Shown here: one piece after another, positions 52,288 through 61,131 of the stretch
Layout of the letters: the number at the start of each line of letters is the position of its first letter
Position numbering within the stretch: position 1 is the first letter of the stretch
Source of the DNA: Saprospiraceae bacterium
GTDB taxonomy: Bacteria > Bacteroidota > Bacteroidia > Chitinophagales > Saprospiraceae
Assembly (NCBI GenBank): GCA_022841745.1
Contig: JALHQW010000016.1
Span: 62,001 to 126,000, forward strand
Direction: 5' to 3'
DNA: 64,000 bases
Notes under the pieces: generated by a model
Database searches by the model: none
Told to the model about the DNA's origin: nothing
What the model saw: only the letters and a program-made list of their open reading frames with translations
Translations under genes and position numbers: made by a program

Positions 52288-52695
52288 TCAATAGCCCATT
52301 ATTTCTTGGAATTCTTTGAGTGATATAACTTTCACAGTAGGGAAAGGCAGTTTTTTCAAGACATCAAAATGTCGGTCGTTTGTCACAAGGAGATTAGCAT
52401 TTGCTGAAATAGCCAGGTCTGAAAACTTGTTATCGTCAGGGTCATTTTTGATAAGTGACCATTTGATATATGGCTCTGCAAAAATAACGTTGGCTGCTGT
52501 TGACAAGATGCTTGTCACTAATTCTGCCGTATTTTGCGAATAAAATTCCTCTAATTTTTCTGCATATTCCAATAGGATTTCGTTACTGATAACCCAATCA
52601 AAATCCTTGTTCCTGAAAGATAGGTAAAGCCAATACTCTGGGTTGTGCCGAGGAATAGAAGGAATAAGGCAGTTAGTGTCTATAACTACCCTCAT
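52288..52695 (-). CDS. PIN-domain toxin ribonuclease
   Basis: This 135-aa protein matches the TIGR00305-type PIN family. RVVIDTNCLIPSI gives the first acidic residue, SNEILLEYAEKLEEF the second, and DPDDNKFSDLAISANANLLVTNDRHFD the conserved DxxD/N and final Asp of the Mg-binding site. It would cut RNA unless bound by antitoxin. The gene overlaps the upstream antitoxin gene by four bases (ATGA-type), typical of a co-translated toxin-antitoxin operon. RNA targets are unknown. Confidence 0.92.
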   Translation of the reverse strand: MRVVIDTNCLIPSIPRHNPEYWLYLSFRNKDFDWVISNEILLEYAEKLEEFYSQNTAELVTSILSTAANVIFAEPYIKWSLIKNDPDDNKFSDLAISANANLLVTNDRHFDVLKKLPFPTVKVISLKEFQEIMGY

Positions 52696-52922
52696 TTGGT
52701 TCGTTGTTGCTCATTTAACACCCTTTCAAAATCATCTCTTGTGATGCCTTTTTCCTTGATGGTATTGTCCACTTCTTCTTGCAGTAATTTGTCGTAGTAG
52801 TCCAGCAATAAATTCCGAATAGACTCCAAATGCGCAGGACTTACAGGACGACTGAACAAGCGAAGCAACATCAACTGTACTTCGTTCAAGGGCGAGGAAA
52901 TATTGCTTGGTTGTGCGGTCAT
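52692..52922 (-). CDS. Antitoxin partner of the PIN toxin
   Basis: This 76-aa protein precedes and overlaps the PIN gene. It is mostly helical (NEVQLMLLRLFSRPVSPAHLESIRNLLLDYYDKLLQEEVDNTIKEKGITRDDFERVLNEQQRTK). No classical AbrB, RHH or HTH motif is evident, so it probably neutralises the toxin through its helical C-terminus. The DDFE.VL..Q tail is common in antitoxins paired with TIGR00305 toxins. A 9-bp inverted repeat overlaps its likely promoter. Confidence 0.8.
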   Translation of the reverse strand: MTAQPSNISSPLNEVQLMLLRLFSRPVSPAHLESIRNLLLDYYDKLLQEEVDNTIKEKGITRDDFERVLNEQQRTK

Positions 52923-52948
52923 TGTAATTTCTTAGTTATAAAAAGGCC

Positions 52949-52975
52949 TTACAAAAATAGCAGTTTTTTTTGTAA
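52949..52975 (-). promoter_or_regulatory. Toxin-antitoxin promoter with 9-bp inverted repeat
   Basis: TTACAAAAA (52949-52957) pairs with TTTTTGTAA (52967-52975) across nine bases. The minus-strand -7 box TATTTTTG (52952-52959) lies in the same site, with GTTTT about 18 bases upstream. A repressor bound here would give autoregulation. Confidence 0.5.
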
Positions 52976-53020
52976 AACGGTTGAAGTTCAAATTGGTATT
53001 GATTTAAAGATAGCATTCAT

Positions 53021-56000
53021 CTATTCCCAAACCGCCCCCACACCCAACTCCCATGCCTTTTTGTTGAACGCCGGAATATCTTTCTCCAACAAAGCCTTAC
53101 CCGTTGCCTCCAACCCCGTCCACTGCGTCTCCAACTCCTTTTTTCGATCCCGTGAACCCTGGTTCGGCCTTGGAATATCGCTTTCAGTTTGGTTGATGAG
53201 GTACAGGTACTCCGCCGTGAACTTGTTCGGGAAATTCTCTACGTCGTCATATGCCTTGGACTTCCGCTGAATCATTTCCTCGTCCCAAGCTTTTATTCGG
53301 GCAGCAAGTGCCTTTCCTTCGGCTTGCAAGGGCTTGTATTTGTCCTCAGTTGGCAGTTTACCGAGCAGGCTTTCCAATTGCAAACGCTTGGTATTCAACG
53401 AGTTGACGAGGTTGTGCATCTGCGTTAGCCTGCCTTCCATTTCGCCCATTAGTGCATGGTAGTCGGCGTAGGCCTTGGCATCGGTAGGATAGGTTGGGTT
53501 GGGCAGTATTTCCGCTTCGGAGGCGGTGGTTTGAGTGCCCATTTTCAGGCTAAGAGCATACTTGCCGGGCGAGGCTTTATGGCCCCGAAAGCTCGCTTCC
53601 AGATAAGCCCCTGGTATTCCGGGCATAGTGCCATGGCGCAAGTCCCATACGAAGCGGTTCAGCCCTTTTGCCTTCGGCAATATGGGTTCTGCGGACGGGC
53701 CGCCATCCCAAGGCGTGAACGAAGGGTCGGGCTTGGAGGTGATGCTGCGCACTAATTTTCCCTGCGAGTCCTTGATTTCCAAGGTGATGTGGATGGAGTC
53801 GTTCACCTCTGGCAGGTGGTAATAGATGACCGCCCCATTGGCTGGGTTGACGCCGTGCGTTGGGTGATTGCCACGGAAGCCAGCGTCGGTTTTGTTCAAC
53901 GGGCTGCTGCCATTGGCCAAGACCGTTGCCGAAGGCGCAAAAACAGCGAAACCGCTATCGGGTTTCCATTGCCGAATCAAGCTCAGGTCGTCCAAAATCC
54001 AGAACGAGCGACCAGAGGTGGCAGCGATGAGGTTGCCTTGATGGACCCGAAGGTCGGTGATGGGGGCATTGGGCAGGTTGAGTTGGAAGGGCGACCAAGA
54101 CTTGCCGCCGTCCCAGGAGAGGTAAACGCCCGTTTCCGTGCCAGCGAAGAGCAGGTCACGGCGCAGCTCGTCTTCCCGAACTACCCTCGTGAAGGCGCCT
54201 TGCGGGATGCCCGTGCTGATGTTCGTCCAGGTTTTGCCATAGTCCGTGCTTTTGTAGAGGCCGGGTGTGTGATCGTTGAACTTGTAGCGGGTGGTGGCAA
54301 TATAGACTGTGGCCGGGTCGTGCGGCGATACCTCGATGGCGTTGATAAGGCATTCCTTCAAGCCCGTTGGGGTCACGTTTTGCCAGCTCTTCCCCCCATC
54401 ACGGGTAATGTGGACTAAGCCATCGTCGCTGCCTGTGTAGATGACGCCCCGTTCGTATGGCGACTCCAACACGTAGGCAAGGGTACCGTAGTTCTCCGCA
54501 CCGACGGCTTCGTTGGTGTAGGGGCCGCCGCCTTTGCCCTGTTTCTCCTTTTCGTTGCGGGTCAAATCGGGTGATGCCTCCTCCCAGGTCAGGCCCATGT
54601 CACGGGTGCGCAGCAGCAATTGCGCACCGTGGTAATACGTGTTCGGCTCGTGCTTCGACCAAATGATGGGGGCGTTCCAGTTGAAACGGTACTTCATGTC
54701 CTTCGTCTCACGGGCGAGGTATTGGATGGGGGCCGCCATGATGTTCGTGCTGGCCTTCGCCTTGGTATCCAGCACCTCGATGGTGCCCAAATAGCTGCCA
54801 CCGAGCACGTAGCGTGGGTCGTCGGGATTGAAGGCGAGGAAGGCGCTTTCACCGCCCGCCGAGTAGCTCCAGCTTTCCTGCGTAATGCCGCTGCTGTTGA
54901 GTTCCCGGCTGGAAATGACCACGGAGCTGTTGTCCTGCTGCCCTGCGTAGATGCGGTAGGGGAATTGGTTGTCCACATTGATTCGATAAAACTGAGCGGT
55001 AGGCATATTGGACTGGGTGCTCCAGGTATTGCCAAAATTAAGGCTGATGGACGCACCACCGTCGTCGCCCATGACCATGTTCCGGTTGTTTTTTGGGTTA
55101 ATCCAAAGGTCGTGGTAATCGCCATGTGCCCCTTCGATGGTTTCCCAGGTCTTGCCGCCGTCTTGCGAGCGAAGCGCAGGGGCACTGAGGACGTAAACCG
55201 TGTTATCGTTCTGCGGGTCGGCGAACACCTCGATATAGTACCAGGCCCGCTGGTCGAGGCGCTGGTCGTTGGAGACCTTCGTCCAGGATTTACCCGCATT
55301 GTTGCTCACGAAAAGGCCGCCTTTCTCTTTTTCCGAATCGCTTTCAATCACGGCATAGACCCGGTCGGGGTTCGAGCGGCAGACCTCGATGGCCATTTTT
55401 CCCTTTTCCTCCGGCAAGCCCTCGTGGATTTTGTTCCAGGTCTTGCCGCCGTCCGTGCTTTTGTAAAGCCCGCTGCCGGGGCCGCCACTGGTGATTTTCC
55501 AAGGTTGGCGGCCATGCTCCCACATCGCAGCGTACAACACATCGGGGTTGTTCATGTCCATGGAAAGCTCGGAGCAGCCCGTTTTTTCATCCACAAAAAG
55601 CACTCGCTCCCAGGTCTTGCCACCGTCCGTGCTTTTATAGACTCCCCGCTCTGCGGTCGGCCCATAGAGTGCCCCTTGCGCAGCGACAAAGACCACATCC
55701 GGGTTTTGCGGGTGGATGCGGATGCGGGAGATATGCTGTGTGCCGGCCAGCCCCAGCTTCTGCCAGGTCTTCCCGGCGTCGGTGGATTTGTAAACCCCGT
55801 CGCCGTGGTGCGTCATCACGCCACGCACGGCATGTTCGCCCATGCCCACATAGACCACGTGCGGGTGGCTCTCCGATACGGCAATTGCCCCAACGGAACC
55901 CGTCGTGAAAAAGCCATCCGAAATATTGTTCCAGGAATTGCCCATGTCGTCCGTCTTCCAGACACCGCCCCCGGTCACGCCCATATAGTAAGTATTCGGG

Positions 56001-56212
56001 TCGCCGACCACGCCACTGACGGCCACAGAGCGCCCTCCCCTGAACGGGCCAATGCTCCGCCATTTCATGGGCTTGAAGCTGGCATTGAGGTCAGGAGCAA
56101 CGGCAGTTGCCGGCTTTGGTGATGGTACTGCTTTTGCCTGCGGCTTTTTTTGAGCGGTTGCGGTGCAGAGGACAAGGCCGAAAATGGCCAGGAGGAGTAA
56201 CTGTTTTGACAT
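53021..56212 (-). CDS. Large exported BNR/sortilin-like (VPS10-type) repeat protein
   Basis: This 1063-aa protein has a signal peptide ([21 protein letters not shown]). It then has at least nine BNR/VPS10-type beta-propeller repeats with the Asp-box-like motif S.DGGKTW ([59 protein letters not shown]). After these (about 730) comes a beta-sandwich region with [19 protein letters not shown], then a helical C-terminal segment (about 930-1060). In Bacteroidota such proteins are annotated as glycosyl hydrolases, but no catalytic residues are evident. It is probably periplasmic or at the cell surface; its substrate is unknown. Confidence 0.88.
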   Translation of the reverse strand: MSKQLLLLAIFGLVLCTATAQKKPQAKAVPSPKPATAVAPDLNASFKPMKWRSIGPFRGGRSVAVSGVVGDPNTYYMGVTGGGVWKTDDMGNSWNNISDGFFTTGSVGAIAVSESHPHVVYVGMGEHAVRGVMTHHGDGVYKSTDAGKTWQKLGLAGTQHISRIRIHPQNPDVVFVAAQGALYGPTAERGVYKSTDGGKTWERVLFVDEKTGCSELSMDMNNPDVLYAAMWEHGRQPWKITSGGPGSGLYKSTDGGKTWNKIHEGLPEEKGKMAIEVCRSNPDRVYAVIESDSEKEKGGLFVSNNAGKSWTKVSNDQRLDQRAWYYIEVFADPQNDNTVYVLSAPALRSQDGGKTWETIEGAHGDYHDLWINPKNNRNMVMGDDGGASISLNFGNTWSTQSNMPTAQFYRINVDNQFPYRIYAGQQDNSSVVISSRELNSSGITQESWSYSAGGESAFLAFNPDDPRYVLGGSYLGTIEVLDTKAKASTNIMAAPIQYLARETKDMKYRFNWNAPIIWSKHEPNTYYHGAQLLLRTRDMGLTWEEASPDLTRNEKEKQGKGGGPYTNEAVGAENYGTLAYVLESPYERGVIYTGSDDGLVHITRDGGKSWQNVTPTGLKECLINAIEVSPHDPATVYIATTRYKFNDHTPGLYKSTDYGKTWTNISTGIPQGAFTRVVREDELRRDLLFAGTETGVYLSWDGGKSWSPFQLNLPNAPITDLRVHQGNLIAATSGRSFWILDDLSLIRQWKPDSGFAVFAPSATVLANGSSPLNKTDAGFRGNHPTHGVNPANGAVIYYHLPEVNDSIHITLEIKDSQGKLVRSITSKPDPSFTPWDGGPSAEPILPKAKGLNRFVWDLRHGTMPGIPGAYLEASFRGHKASPGKYALSLKMGTQTTASEAEILPNPTYPTDAKAYADYHALMGEMEGRLTQMHNLVNSLNTKRLQLESLLGKLPTEDKYKPLQAEGKALAARIKAWDEEMIQRKSKAYDDVENFPNKFTAEYLYLINQTESDIPRPNQGSRDRKKELETQWTGLEATGKALLEKDIPAFNKKAWELGVGAVWE

Positions 56213-56336
56213 AGCGAAGGTCGTTTTGTTTGAAGGGGCAAGGTAGGGATTTTGGGGAAATTGGGGTTTAATTAGGTATAACTAGCCTCAAGCGCACCTT
56301 CCAATAGTGTTTTATTCATGGCAAAACTACACCTAA

Positions 56337-56375
56337 TGAAAAAAGGGGCGATGTTCGAACATCGCCCCCTTTTTT
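56337..56375. terminator. Terminator after the DUF6089 gene
   Basis: GGGGCGATGTTC (56345-56356) is perfectly complementary to GAACATCGCCCC (56357-56368). Flanking A- and T-runs suit both strands; on the minus strand it follows the DUF6089 gene. Confidence 0.8.
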
Positions 56376-56428
56376 ATTCAGACATCTGGGGTTTGCCCAA
56401 GTCAGGCGGTGACTTTAAGGATCATGCA

Positions 56429-57295
56429 TCAATCATAACACCCCGCTCTCCTGCCTCCCCTGCGCCTACTGCCCATCAGCCCATTGTCCAGGAAATTATA
56501 GGAAACCGTAGCGCCAAGGATGAAATACCAGTCCTTTTTAGCGCCATCGCCCCGCTGGGTGCCAGTGGGCAATACGACCGGTTCGCTGCCGGTCAGCTCG
56601 CCGGTGCGGTTGCCGAGGGCGGCAGCCAGTTGGCCATTGCCAGCGAGGAGGTCGTTGTAGGTGACATAATCGCCGCTCACGTCATCTAGGTAGTCGGTGA
56701 AGGTAGGGCGGGCACCGAGTTCGAGGCCGAGGTTGATGCGGTCGGAGATGGCGTATTTCACGCCGAGGCCAAAGGGTATTGCAAAGGCAAAGGTCTTGTA
56801 AGCCGCATCAAAACCAGCCATGCCCTGGCCTTCGGTGCCGAGGGGCTGTAGTGCCTCCCAGTTGCCTTGGTAACGGGCCTTGGGAGTGAACTTCGTGCCA
56901 GCGATGCCCACGAACAGGTAGGGCGAAAACGGCCTCGACAAGCCATAGGGCTGATAACCGAGGATGTTCCATTCGCCCGTGAGGCCAAACTCCATTAGGG
57001 TAGTGCGGAAGCTGAGGTTGCGGTCACGCACAAAGTTGTCGTTGCGAACGTTGGCATCCTGCCCGGCGATCCGTGCCCAGTTGAAGCCGAGGCGCACAGC
57101 GAACAAATCGTTCAGGTTTTGCTTCACAAATAGGCCCGCCGCCAGTTTGGTCTCCCCAAGGTAAAGGTTGCTGGAATTATTGGACACATCGCCTACATAG
57201 TTGGCTCCGCCAATGAGTGCGCCAACCTCCAGGTGCTGTGCGTTCAAACAGATTGGAGCGATTGCAAGGATGAGGATTTGAACTATTTTTTTCAT
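56429..57295 (-). CDS. DUF6089-like outer-membrane beta-barrel protein
   Basis: This protein of about 288 aa has a signal peptide (MKKIVQILILAIAPICLNAQ; start 57295 rather than 57325). Alternating strands of an outer-membrane barrel follow: HLEVGALIGGANYVGDV, TKLAAGLFVKQNL, FAVRLGFNWARIAGQD, YLFVGIAGTKFTPKARY, AIPFGLGVKYAISDRINLGLELGARPTFTDYLDDVSG. The TDYLDDVSG block is characteristic of the DUF6089 family. The last residue pattern, LMGSRRRGGRRAGCYD, is an unusual Arg-rich tail. Function is unknown. Confidence 0.85.
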   Translation of the reverse strand: MKKIVQILILAIAPICLNAQHLEVGALIGGANYVGDVSNNSSNLYLGETKLAAGLFVKQNLNDLFAVRLGFNWARIAGQDANVRNDNFVRDRNLSFRTTLMEFGLTGEWNILGYQPYGLSRPFSPYLFVGIAGTKFTPKARYQGNWEALQPLGTEGQGMAGFDAAYKTFAFAIPFGLGVKYAISDRINLGLELGARPTFTDYLDDVSGDYVTYNDLLAGNGQLAAALGNRTGELTGSEPVVLPTGTQRGDGAKKDWYFILGATVSYNFLDNGLMGSRRRGGRRAGCYD

Positions 57296-57358
57296 TTCAA
57301 AAGGTTTACTGCTTACAAAATACATTCATCGGCTCACAGGTTACGGGTTTACTTTTTC

Positions 57359-57385
57359 TCCCGTCCATCGTTGTCCGTCCACCGT
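57359..57385. repeat. GTCCACCGT word repeat between pyrF and the DUF6089 gene
   Basis: The plus strand reads TCCCGTCCATCGTTGTCCGT then CCACCGTTT. It is the same word family as 17067-17215 and 18760-18805, but here its G-poor side is antisense to both flanking genes. Confidence 0.65.
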
Positions 57386-57402
57386 TTACCTTCCGCCGTT
57401 CC

Positions 57403-58221
57403 TTAACGAAACCGTTGTGCCAAAACTTGCGCCATCTGCCCTTGAATTTCGAGGGCGGCGGCACGGGCCTGTTCGGCAAAGTCTTCGCCATCGCCTGCAA
57501 AGATGATGCCCCTTGAGGAATTGACCAACAACCCAACTTGGTCGTTTAGGCCGTACTCACAGACTTTTTCCAATTCCCCGCCCTGTGCACCAATGCCCGG
57601 CACGAGCAGAAAATGGTCGGGAGCGATGTGGCGGATGTCCTTGAACTTTTCGGGGTGGGTGGCCCCGGTCACGAACATCAGGTTGTCGGCACTGCCCCAG
57701 GTTTGCGCTCGGCGCATCACTTTTTCATAGAGCGGTTCGCCGTTTTCCTGCTCCGCAAACTGGAAATCGTGGCTTCCCTTGTTGGAGGTCAAGGCCAACA
57801 AGATGACCCATTTCCCCTCAAACGCCAGGAACGGCTTCACGCTGTCCTCGCCCATGTACGGGGCCACGGTCACCGAATCGAAGTTCATTTCCTCGAAAAA
57901 AGCCTTGGCATACTGCGTGGACGTGTTGCCGATGTCCCCCCGTTTTGCGTCAGCGATGGTAAAGCAGTTGTCGGGAATGAGTGCCAGCGTTTTTTCCAAG
58001 GTCTGCCAGCCTCGCCAGCCCTGCGACTCGTAAAAGGCAAGGTTCGGCTTATAGGCCACGCAGAGGTCATGTGTCGCCTCGATGATTTGGCGGTTGAACT
58101 CGTAGATAGGGTCGTCGTATTGAAGCAAATGCGTCGGCAACTTGGCCAGCTCACTGTCCAACCCGATGCACAAGAAGGACTGCTTCACCAGGATTTGTTC
58201 GTATAGTTGTTGTCTGGTCAT
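57403..58221 (-). CDS. pyrF: Orotidine 5-prime-phosphate decarboxylase (type 2)
   Basis: This 272-aa enzyme makes UMP from OMP in pyrimidine synthesis. [16 protein letters not shown] begins the family; [11 protein letters not shown] supplies the catalytic Lys, and [22 protein letters not shown] contains the D-x-K-x-x-D core. [16 protein letters not shown] and [11 protein letters not shown] (phosphate-binding) complete the barrel. Start is ATG 58221; the ATG at 58290 adds repeat-encoded residues. The upstream region to engB is nearly all word repeats. Dihydroorotase, the earlier pathway step, is represented in this window only by a probably inactive homologue. Confidence 0.96.
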   Translation of the reverse strand: MTRQQLYEQILVKQSFLCIGLDSELAKLPTHLLQYDDPIYEFNRQIIEATHDLCVAYKPNLAFYESQGWRGWQTLEKTLALIPDNCFTIADAKRGDIGNTSTQYAKAFFEEMNFDSVTVAPYMGEDSVKPFLAFEGKWVILLALTSNKGSHDFQFAEQENGEPLYEKVMRRAQTWGSADNLMFVTGATHPEKFKDIRHIAPDHFLLVPGIGAQGGELEKVCEYGLNDQVGLLVNSSRGIIFAGDGEDFAEQARAAALEIQGQMAQVLAQRFR

Positions 58222-58318
58222 ACTAAATACTGGATACTGGATGCTGGATGCTGGTTTTGAAGCCATGAAACCATGTAGCCATGAAACCATGTAGCCATGA
58301 AGCCATGAATCAATGAAG
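58222..58318 (-). repeat. Two word-repeat types between engB and pyrF
   Basis: Next to the pyrF start (58222-58250) the minus strand reads CCAGCATCCAGCATCCAGTA then TCCAGTATTTAGT. Further upstream (58253-58318) are ATGGCTACATGGTTTC words, about seven copies of CATGG(C/T)T. The first matches the family at 1176, 25961 and 47780. Confidence 0.85.
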
Positions 58319-58321
58319 CCA

Positions 58322-58918
58322 TCAACGATTCTTATTCACTTTATGGATGAAATCGAGCACCTCCTCCCTTCCCTTGCGGTACTCGGCGGAAGTGATAAAC
58401 TCTTGGGGCAGTGTCTCCCACGATTCGAGCAGCTTGGCACGTATGACGGCTAAACTGCGGTGCAGTTGGGCATTGGAGAGGCGGTCGGTCTTGGTGTAGG
58501 CGATGACGAACGGCACCTGGTTCTCGCCCAGGAAGTTGAGGAACTCGATATCGTTCTTTTTTGGCTCCACGTTCACGTCAATCAGCACGAAGCAGCAGCG
58601 CATGGTTTCCCGGCCCAGCAGGTACTCGTTGATCATGGGCACGAAGCCTGCCCTGATCTTTTTATTGGTTTTGGCAAAGCCGTAACCGGGCAGGTCAATC
58701 AGGTGCCAATCCCCGTTGATGAGGAAGTAGTTGATGGTCTGCGTCTTGCCGGGGGTGTTGGACACATGTGCCAGCCCCTTTCGCCCGGTCAGCATGTTGA
58801 TGAGCGAGGACTTGCCCACGTTGGAGCGGCCAATAAAGGCGTATTCCGGGAGCTTGGGCGGCGGGCAATCCGCCAATTTTACGTAACTGCCACTGTATTC
58901 AGCTGAAATGATTTCCAT
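58322..58918 (-). CDS. engB: Ribosome biogenesis GTPase YsxC/EngB
   Basis: This 198-aa TrmE-Era-EngA-EngB-Septin-like GTPase acts in assembly of the large ribosomal subunit. G1 is [17 protein letters not shown]2 includes the [13 protein letters not shown] threonines, G3 is [11 protein letters not shown], and G4 is YTKTDRLS. Length and plan match the family. A CATCTTTG -7-like box lies seven bases before the ATG, so the transcript may be nearly leaderless. A perfect 31-bp hairpin begins 30 bases upstream. Confidence 0.96.
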   Translation of the reverse strand: MEIISAEYSGSYVKLADCPPPKLPEYAFIGRSNVGKSSLINMLTGRKGLAHVSNTPGKTQTINYFLINGDWHLIDLPGYGFAKTNKKIRAGFVPMINEYLLGRETMRCCFVLIDVNVEPKKNDIEFLNFLGENQVPFVIAYTKTDRLSNAQLHRSLAVIRAKLLESWETLPQEFITSAEYRKGREEVLDFIHKVNKNR

Positions 58919-58947
58919 ATTGGCGCAAAGATGGGGATTATCAAACT

Positions 58948-59012
58948 GATAGAGCGGTGGTTGAAAAAATAAAAAATTCTCAATTTTTTATTTTTTCAAC
59001 CACCGCTCTATC
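58948..59012. repeat. Perfect 31-bp hairpin
   Basis: Positions 58948-58978 and 58982-59012 are exact reverse complements separated by the three bases CTC. The stem has a GC-bearing outer half (GATAGAGCGGTGGTTG) and an A/T inner half. Confidence 0.95.
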
Positions 59013-59015
59013 GTT

Positions 59016-59064
59016 AATTTCAGTTGAGGAAAAATTTTGAAAAAATTTTTCCTCAACTGAAATT
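59016..59064. repeat. Perfect 23-bp hairpin, adjacent to the first
   Basis: Positions 59016-59038 and 59042-59064 are exact reverse complements separated by GAA. It begins four bases after the 31-bp hairpin. Outer half AATTTCAGTTGAGG, inner half A/T-rich. Confidence 0.95.
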
Positions 59065-59199
59065 ATTGAATGCTGGCGTTTACACAGCAATCGTCAAAAG
59101 ACAAAAAGCCAAAAGTGCAAACGAAAAAAAAGGTGCAAGGCTATTCAATTTCAATTGCAACTTAAAAAGGCCCAATTTTGCATAAAACTTCTGCACTGC

Positions 59200-59880
59200 A
59201 TGACCAAGACCATCCGTGAGAACAGCTTTTATTTTTACCTGATGGGTGCTTTCGTGCTGCTGGGCGGCCTGTATTTGGCCCTGTCCAACAAGACGGACGC
59301 CATCTATTTTTTCAGTGAAAACAGGTCGCCGCTGCTGGATTCTGCTTTCCGGTTTATCACCCAACTTGGTGAGGGACCCATATATTTCCTCTTTGCCATC
59401 TTGGCCTTGGCAATTCGGGTGCGCTATACTTTGTTGGTTGTGTTTACGGGCTTATCAGTCATGGCCTTTAGCCGTGGGATGAAAGCCTTGTTTGCCATTG
59501 ACCGCCCTGCCGCCTATTTCGACAAGCTAAAGCTTATGGATAAACTCATTTTCGTGCCCGATGTGGAACTGCACACGGGTGCCACGAGTTTCCCTTCCGG
59601 CCATTCCATGTCGGCATTTGCCTTGTACAGCGTGCTGGCTTTTATCCTGCCTTCGGCAAAACGCTATGCCCTGCCACTCTTCCTGATAGCGCTGTTGGTT
59701 GCCATTTCCCGGATATACCTGGTGCAGCATTTCTGGCCGGATGTGTATGTTGGCGGCATCGTCGGCGTAGGGCTGGCGATGCTGTGGTATGTTTTGCTGG
59801 ACCGCTCCCCGCAGCCCTGGTTGGATAGGCCGCTGGTGCCGATTTTTAAAAGAGCAAGCAGGCGCACACGAGGACTTTGA
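59200..59880 (+). CDS. PAP2-family membrane phosphatase
   Basis: This 226-aa protein has six hydrophobic segments and the PAP2 acid-phosphatase motifs: KALFAIDRPAAYF (K-x6-RP), PSGHSMSAFALYSVLAF (PSGH) and SRIYLVQHFWPDVYVGG (SR-x5-H-x3-D). It would remove phosphate from a lipid such as undecaprenyl pyrophosphate, phosphatidic acid or lipid A at the periplasmic face. Start is ATG 59200; the frame open from 59155 gives an unlikely lead. Its upstream region, shared with engB, contains the two perfect hairpins. Confidence 0.93.
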   Translation: MTKTIRENSFYFYLMGAFVLLGGLYLALSNKTDAIYFFSENRSPLLDSAFRFITQLGEGPIYFLFAILALAIRVRYTLLVVFTGLSVMAFSRGMKALFAIDRPAAYFDKLKLMDKLIFVPDVELHTGATSFPSGHSMSAFALYSVLAFILPSAKRYALPLFLIALLVAISRIYLVQHFWPDVYVGGIVGVGLAMLWYVLLDRSPQPWLDRPLVPIFKRASRRTRGL

Positions 59881-60584
59881 CTGCCTTAACTGATTGTGCA
59901 ATAAGGCACCCATTATTTTTTACTTTCGTTCCAAAAAATCGCATATTCGCACTGAGTGGCAAAAGTATGTTTAAGTGAAGCAATTCACTCAAAGGGAAAT
60001 ACCGCTTTGCGACTTATGAAAGGCGAAGCCATGGCCGAAAATGGCAAGGATTAGCTTTTAAGAAGGGGTAAAGCAGTAAACTTTTTCTGTACAGACAGGC
60101 AGGGTAGTGATGCGATATGTGACGGAGGTGGTGGGAGAGGAAATCATCCTTTTGGACAAAAAGGAGACTTGAGGAGGTACGCATTTTGTATTGTGTGACA
60201 ATGAAACAATGAAAAATGCGTACTTCGCATTATGTATTGTTTTGAAGTTGTAAATCATATTTTTCGATTCGTAAAACACTGAATTTCTGAATTTTGATTA
60301 ATTTTTTGCCCTGAGATAGCGTATGTTGGTTGAAGTTTTTAAATTTGTGCGTGATGTGCGAAAGGTTCGCATATTATCACGTGATGCGTAATGCTTGGGC
60401 GACCTGCTAACTTGTAACTTTACTGCAAGAAATTAACTTTGACAAACTAAATCTAAAAACGGGAAAGTTGAAAACCGGAAGAAGTAGGCAAACAAAAAAG
60501 TGCGGAGAGCTATTATGAACAACCATTAATTATCATAACCCTAATTCCTGATATTGGCATTTCAAACAACAAAAATAAAATAAA
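59881..60584. other. Gene-poor AT-rich region
   Basis: These 704 bases have no convincing gene. It looks richer in A/T than its neighbours. It holds a hairpin at 60177-60223, the perfect palindrome ATCACGTGAT at 60376-60385, and short frames without family motifs. It precedes a small membrane-protein gene with an attC-like site, so it may be acquired or degraded DNA. Confidence 0.6.
60177..60223. repeat. 11-bp-arm hairpin in the gene-poor region
   Basis: GTACGCATTTT (60177-60187) pairs with AAAATGCGTAC (60213-60223), with an inner ATTGT/ACAAT pairing. It could be a terminator or a small structured RNA. Confidence 0.5.
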
Positions 60585-60773
60585 ATGAAAGACTCAACTT
60601 CTTACATCATCCTTAGTATAATTTTAATTATTTCAGGAGCAATCATGCGTGATATTATTCACGTATCAGAATCAACTCAACGTTCTGTTGGGCTTTTTGT
60701 CTCAATTGTTGGAATTGTTTTATTGACAAAAGCAGTTGCACAAATAGTCCGTAGTAAAAAGACGAATGTATAA
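60585..60773 (+). CDS. Small two-helix membrane protein, possible gene-cassette cargo
   Basis: This 62-aa protein has two hydrophobic helices (about 7-23 and 35-53) around a short polar loop (MRDIIHVSESTQRS), with a basic tail (VRSKKTNV). An A-rich leader precedes the ATG. No family is recognised. An attC-like palindrome begins 69 bases after the stop, and codon use appears more A/T-rich than the surrounding genes. Together these suggest a mobile cassette carrying this gene. Confidence 0.65.
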   Translation: MKDSTSYIILSIILIISGAIMRDIIHVSESTQRSVGLFVSIVGIVLLTKAVAQIVRSKKTNV

Positions 60774-60841
60774 ATACTTACTTCTACAAACTTTCGTGCG
60801 AACTTCAAACAGTTGTGCCTTGAACGAGCAGTAGCACGAAC

Positions 60842-60973
60842 GCATAACAAGGGCTTAAAAGAAATGGCGGATGAAGTGGTTAATCAAACTGCAGTGCTTC
60901 TAATGAACAGTTGTGGTAGGTTGACAGTTCGTGCTTTTAAACCGCCACTTCTTTAAGCCCCGAAACGTTAAGC
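60842..60973 (+). mobile_element. attC-like integron recombination site
   Basis: GCATAAC (60842-60848) and GTTAAGC (60967-60973) flank a long imperfect palindrome of 132 bases. GGGCTTAAAAGAAATGGCGG (60851-60870) pairs with CCGCCACTTCTTTAAGCCC (60942-60960), leaving one extra A unpaired, as attC sites do with extrahelical bases. GTTAAGC fits the R-prime consensus GTTRRRY; the left box deviates at one position from RYYYAAC. No integrase gene is in the window, so this would be a cassette without its integrase. Confidence 0.55.
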
Positions 60974-61036
60974 GATATTTACCCCTCCCCCCAACTTGTA
61001 TTGAATAGCTAAACCCATATTCCGCAATCAAGCCTG

Positions 61037-61075
61037 AAAAAAAGCCCGATGGCCACACGGCCATCGGGCTTTTTT
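61037..61075. terminator. Bidirectional intrinsic terminator
   Basis: AAAAAAAGCCCGATGGCC (61037-61054), loop ACAC, and GGCCATCGGGCTTTTTT (61059-61075). It lies 56 bases after the MCE gene's stop on the minus strand. Confidence 0.9.
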
Positions 61076-61131
61076 CTTGTAAATACCCCTCATTTGAGCC
61101 ACCTGCACCTCATTCCAATTTTCCAATTTCC

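Noticed and set aside
54620-56122. 500-codon plus-strand frame opposite the BNR protein
   Set aside because: It is a mirror of repeated BNR coding sequence; the minus strand carries the signal peptide and Asp-box motifs.
60058-60279. 73-codon minus-strand frame in the gene-poor region
   Set aside because: No conserved motif or start context was seen, and the hairpin at 60177-60223 crosses it; it is more likely non-coding.
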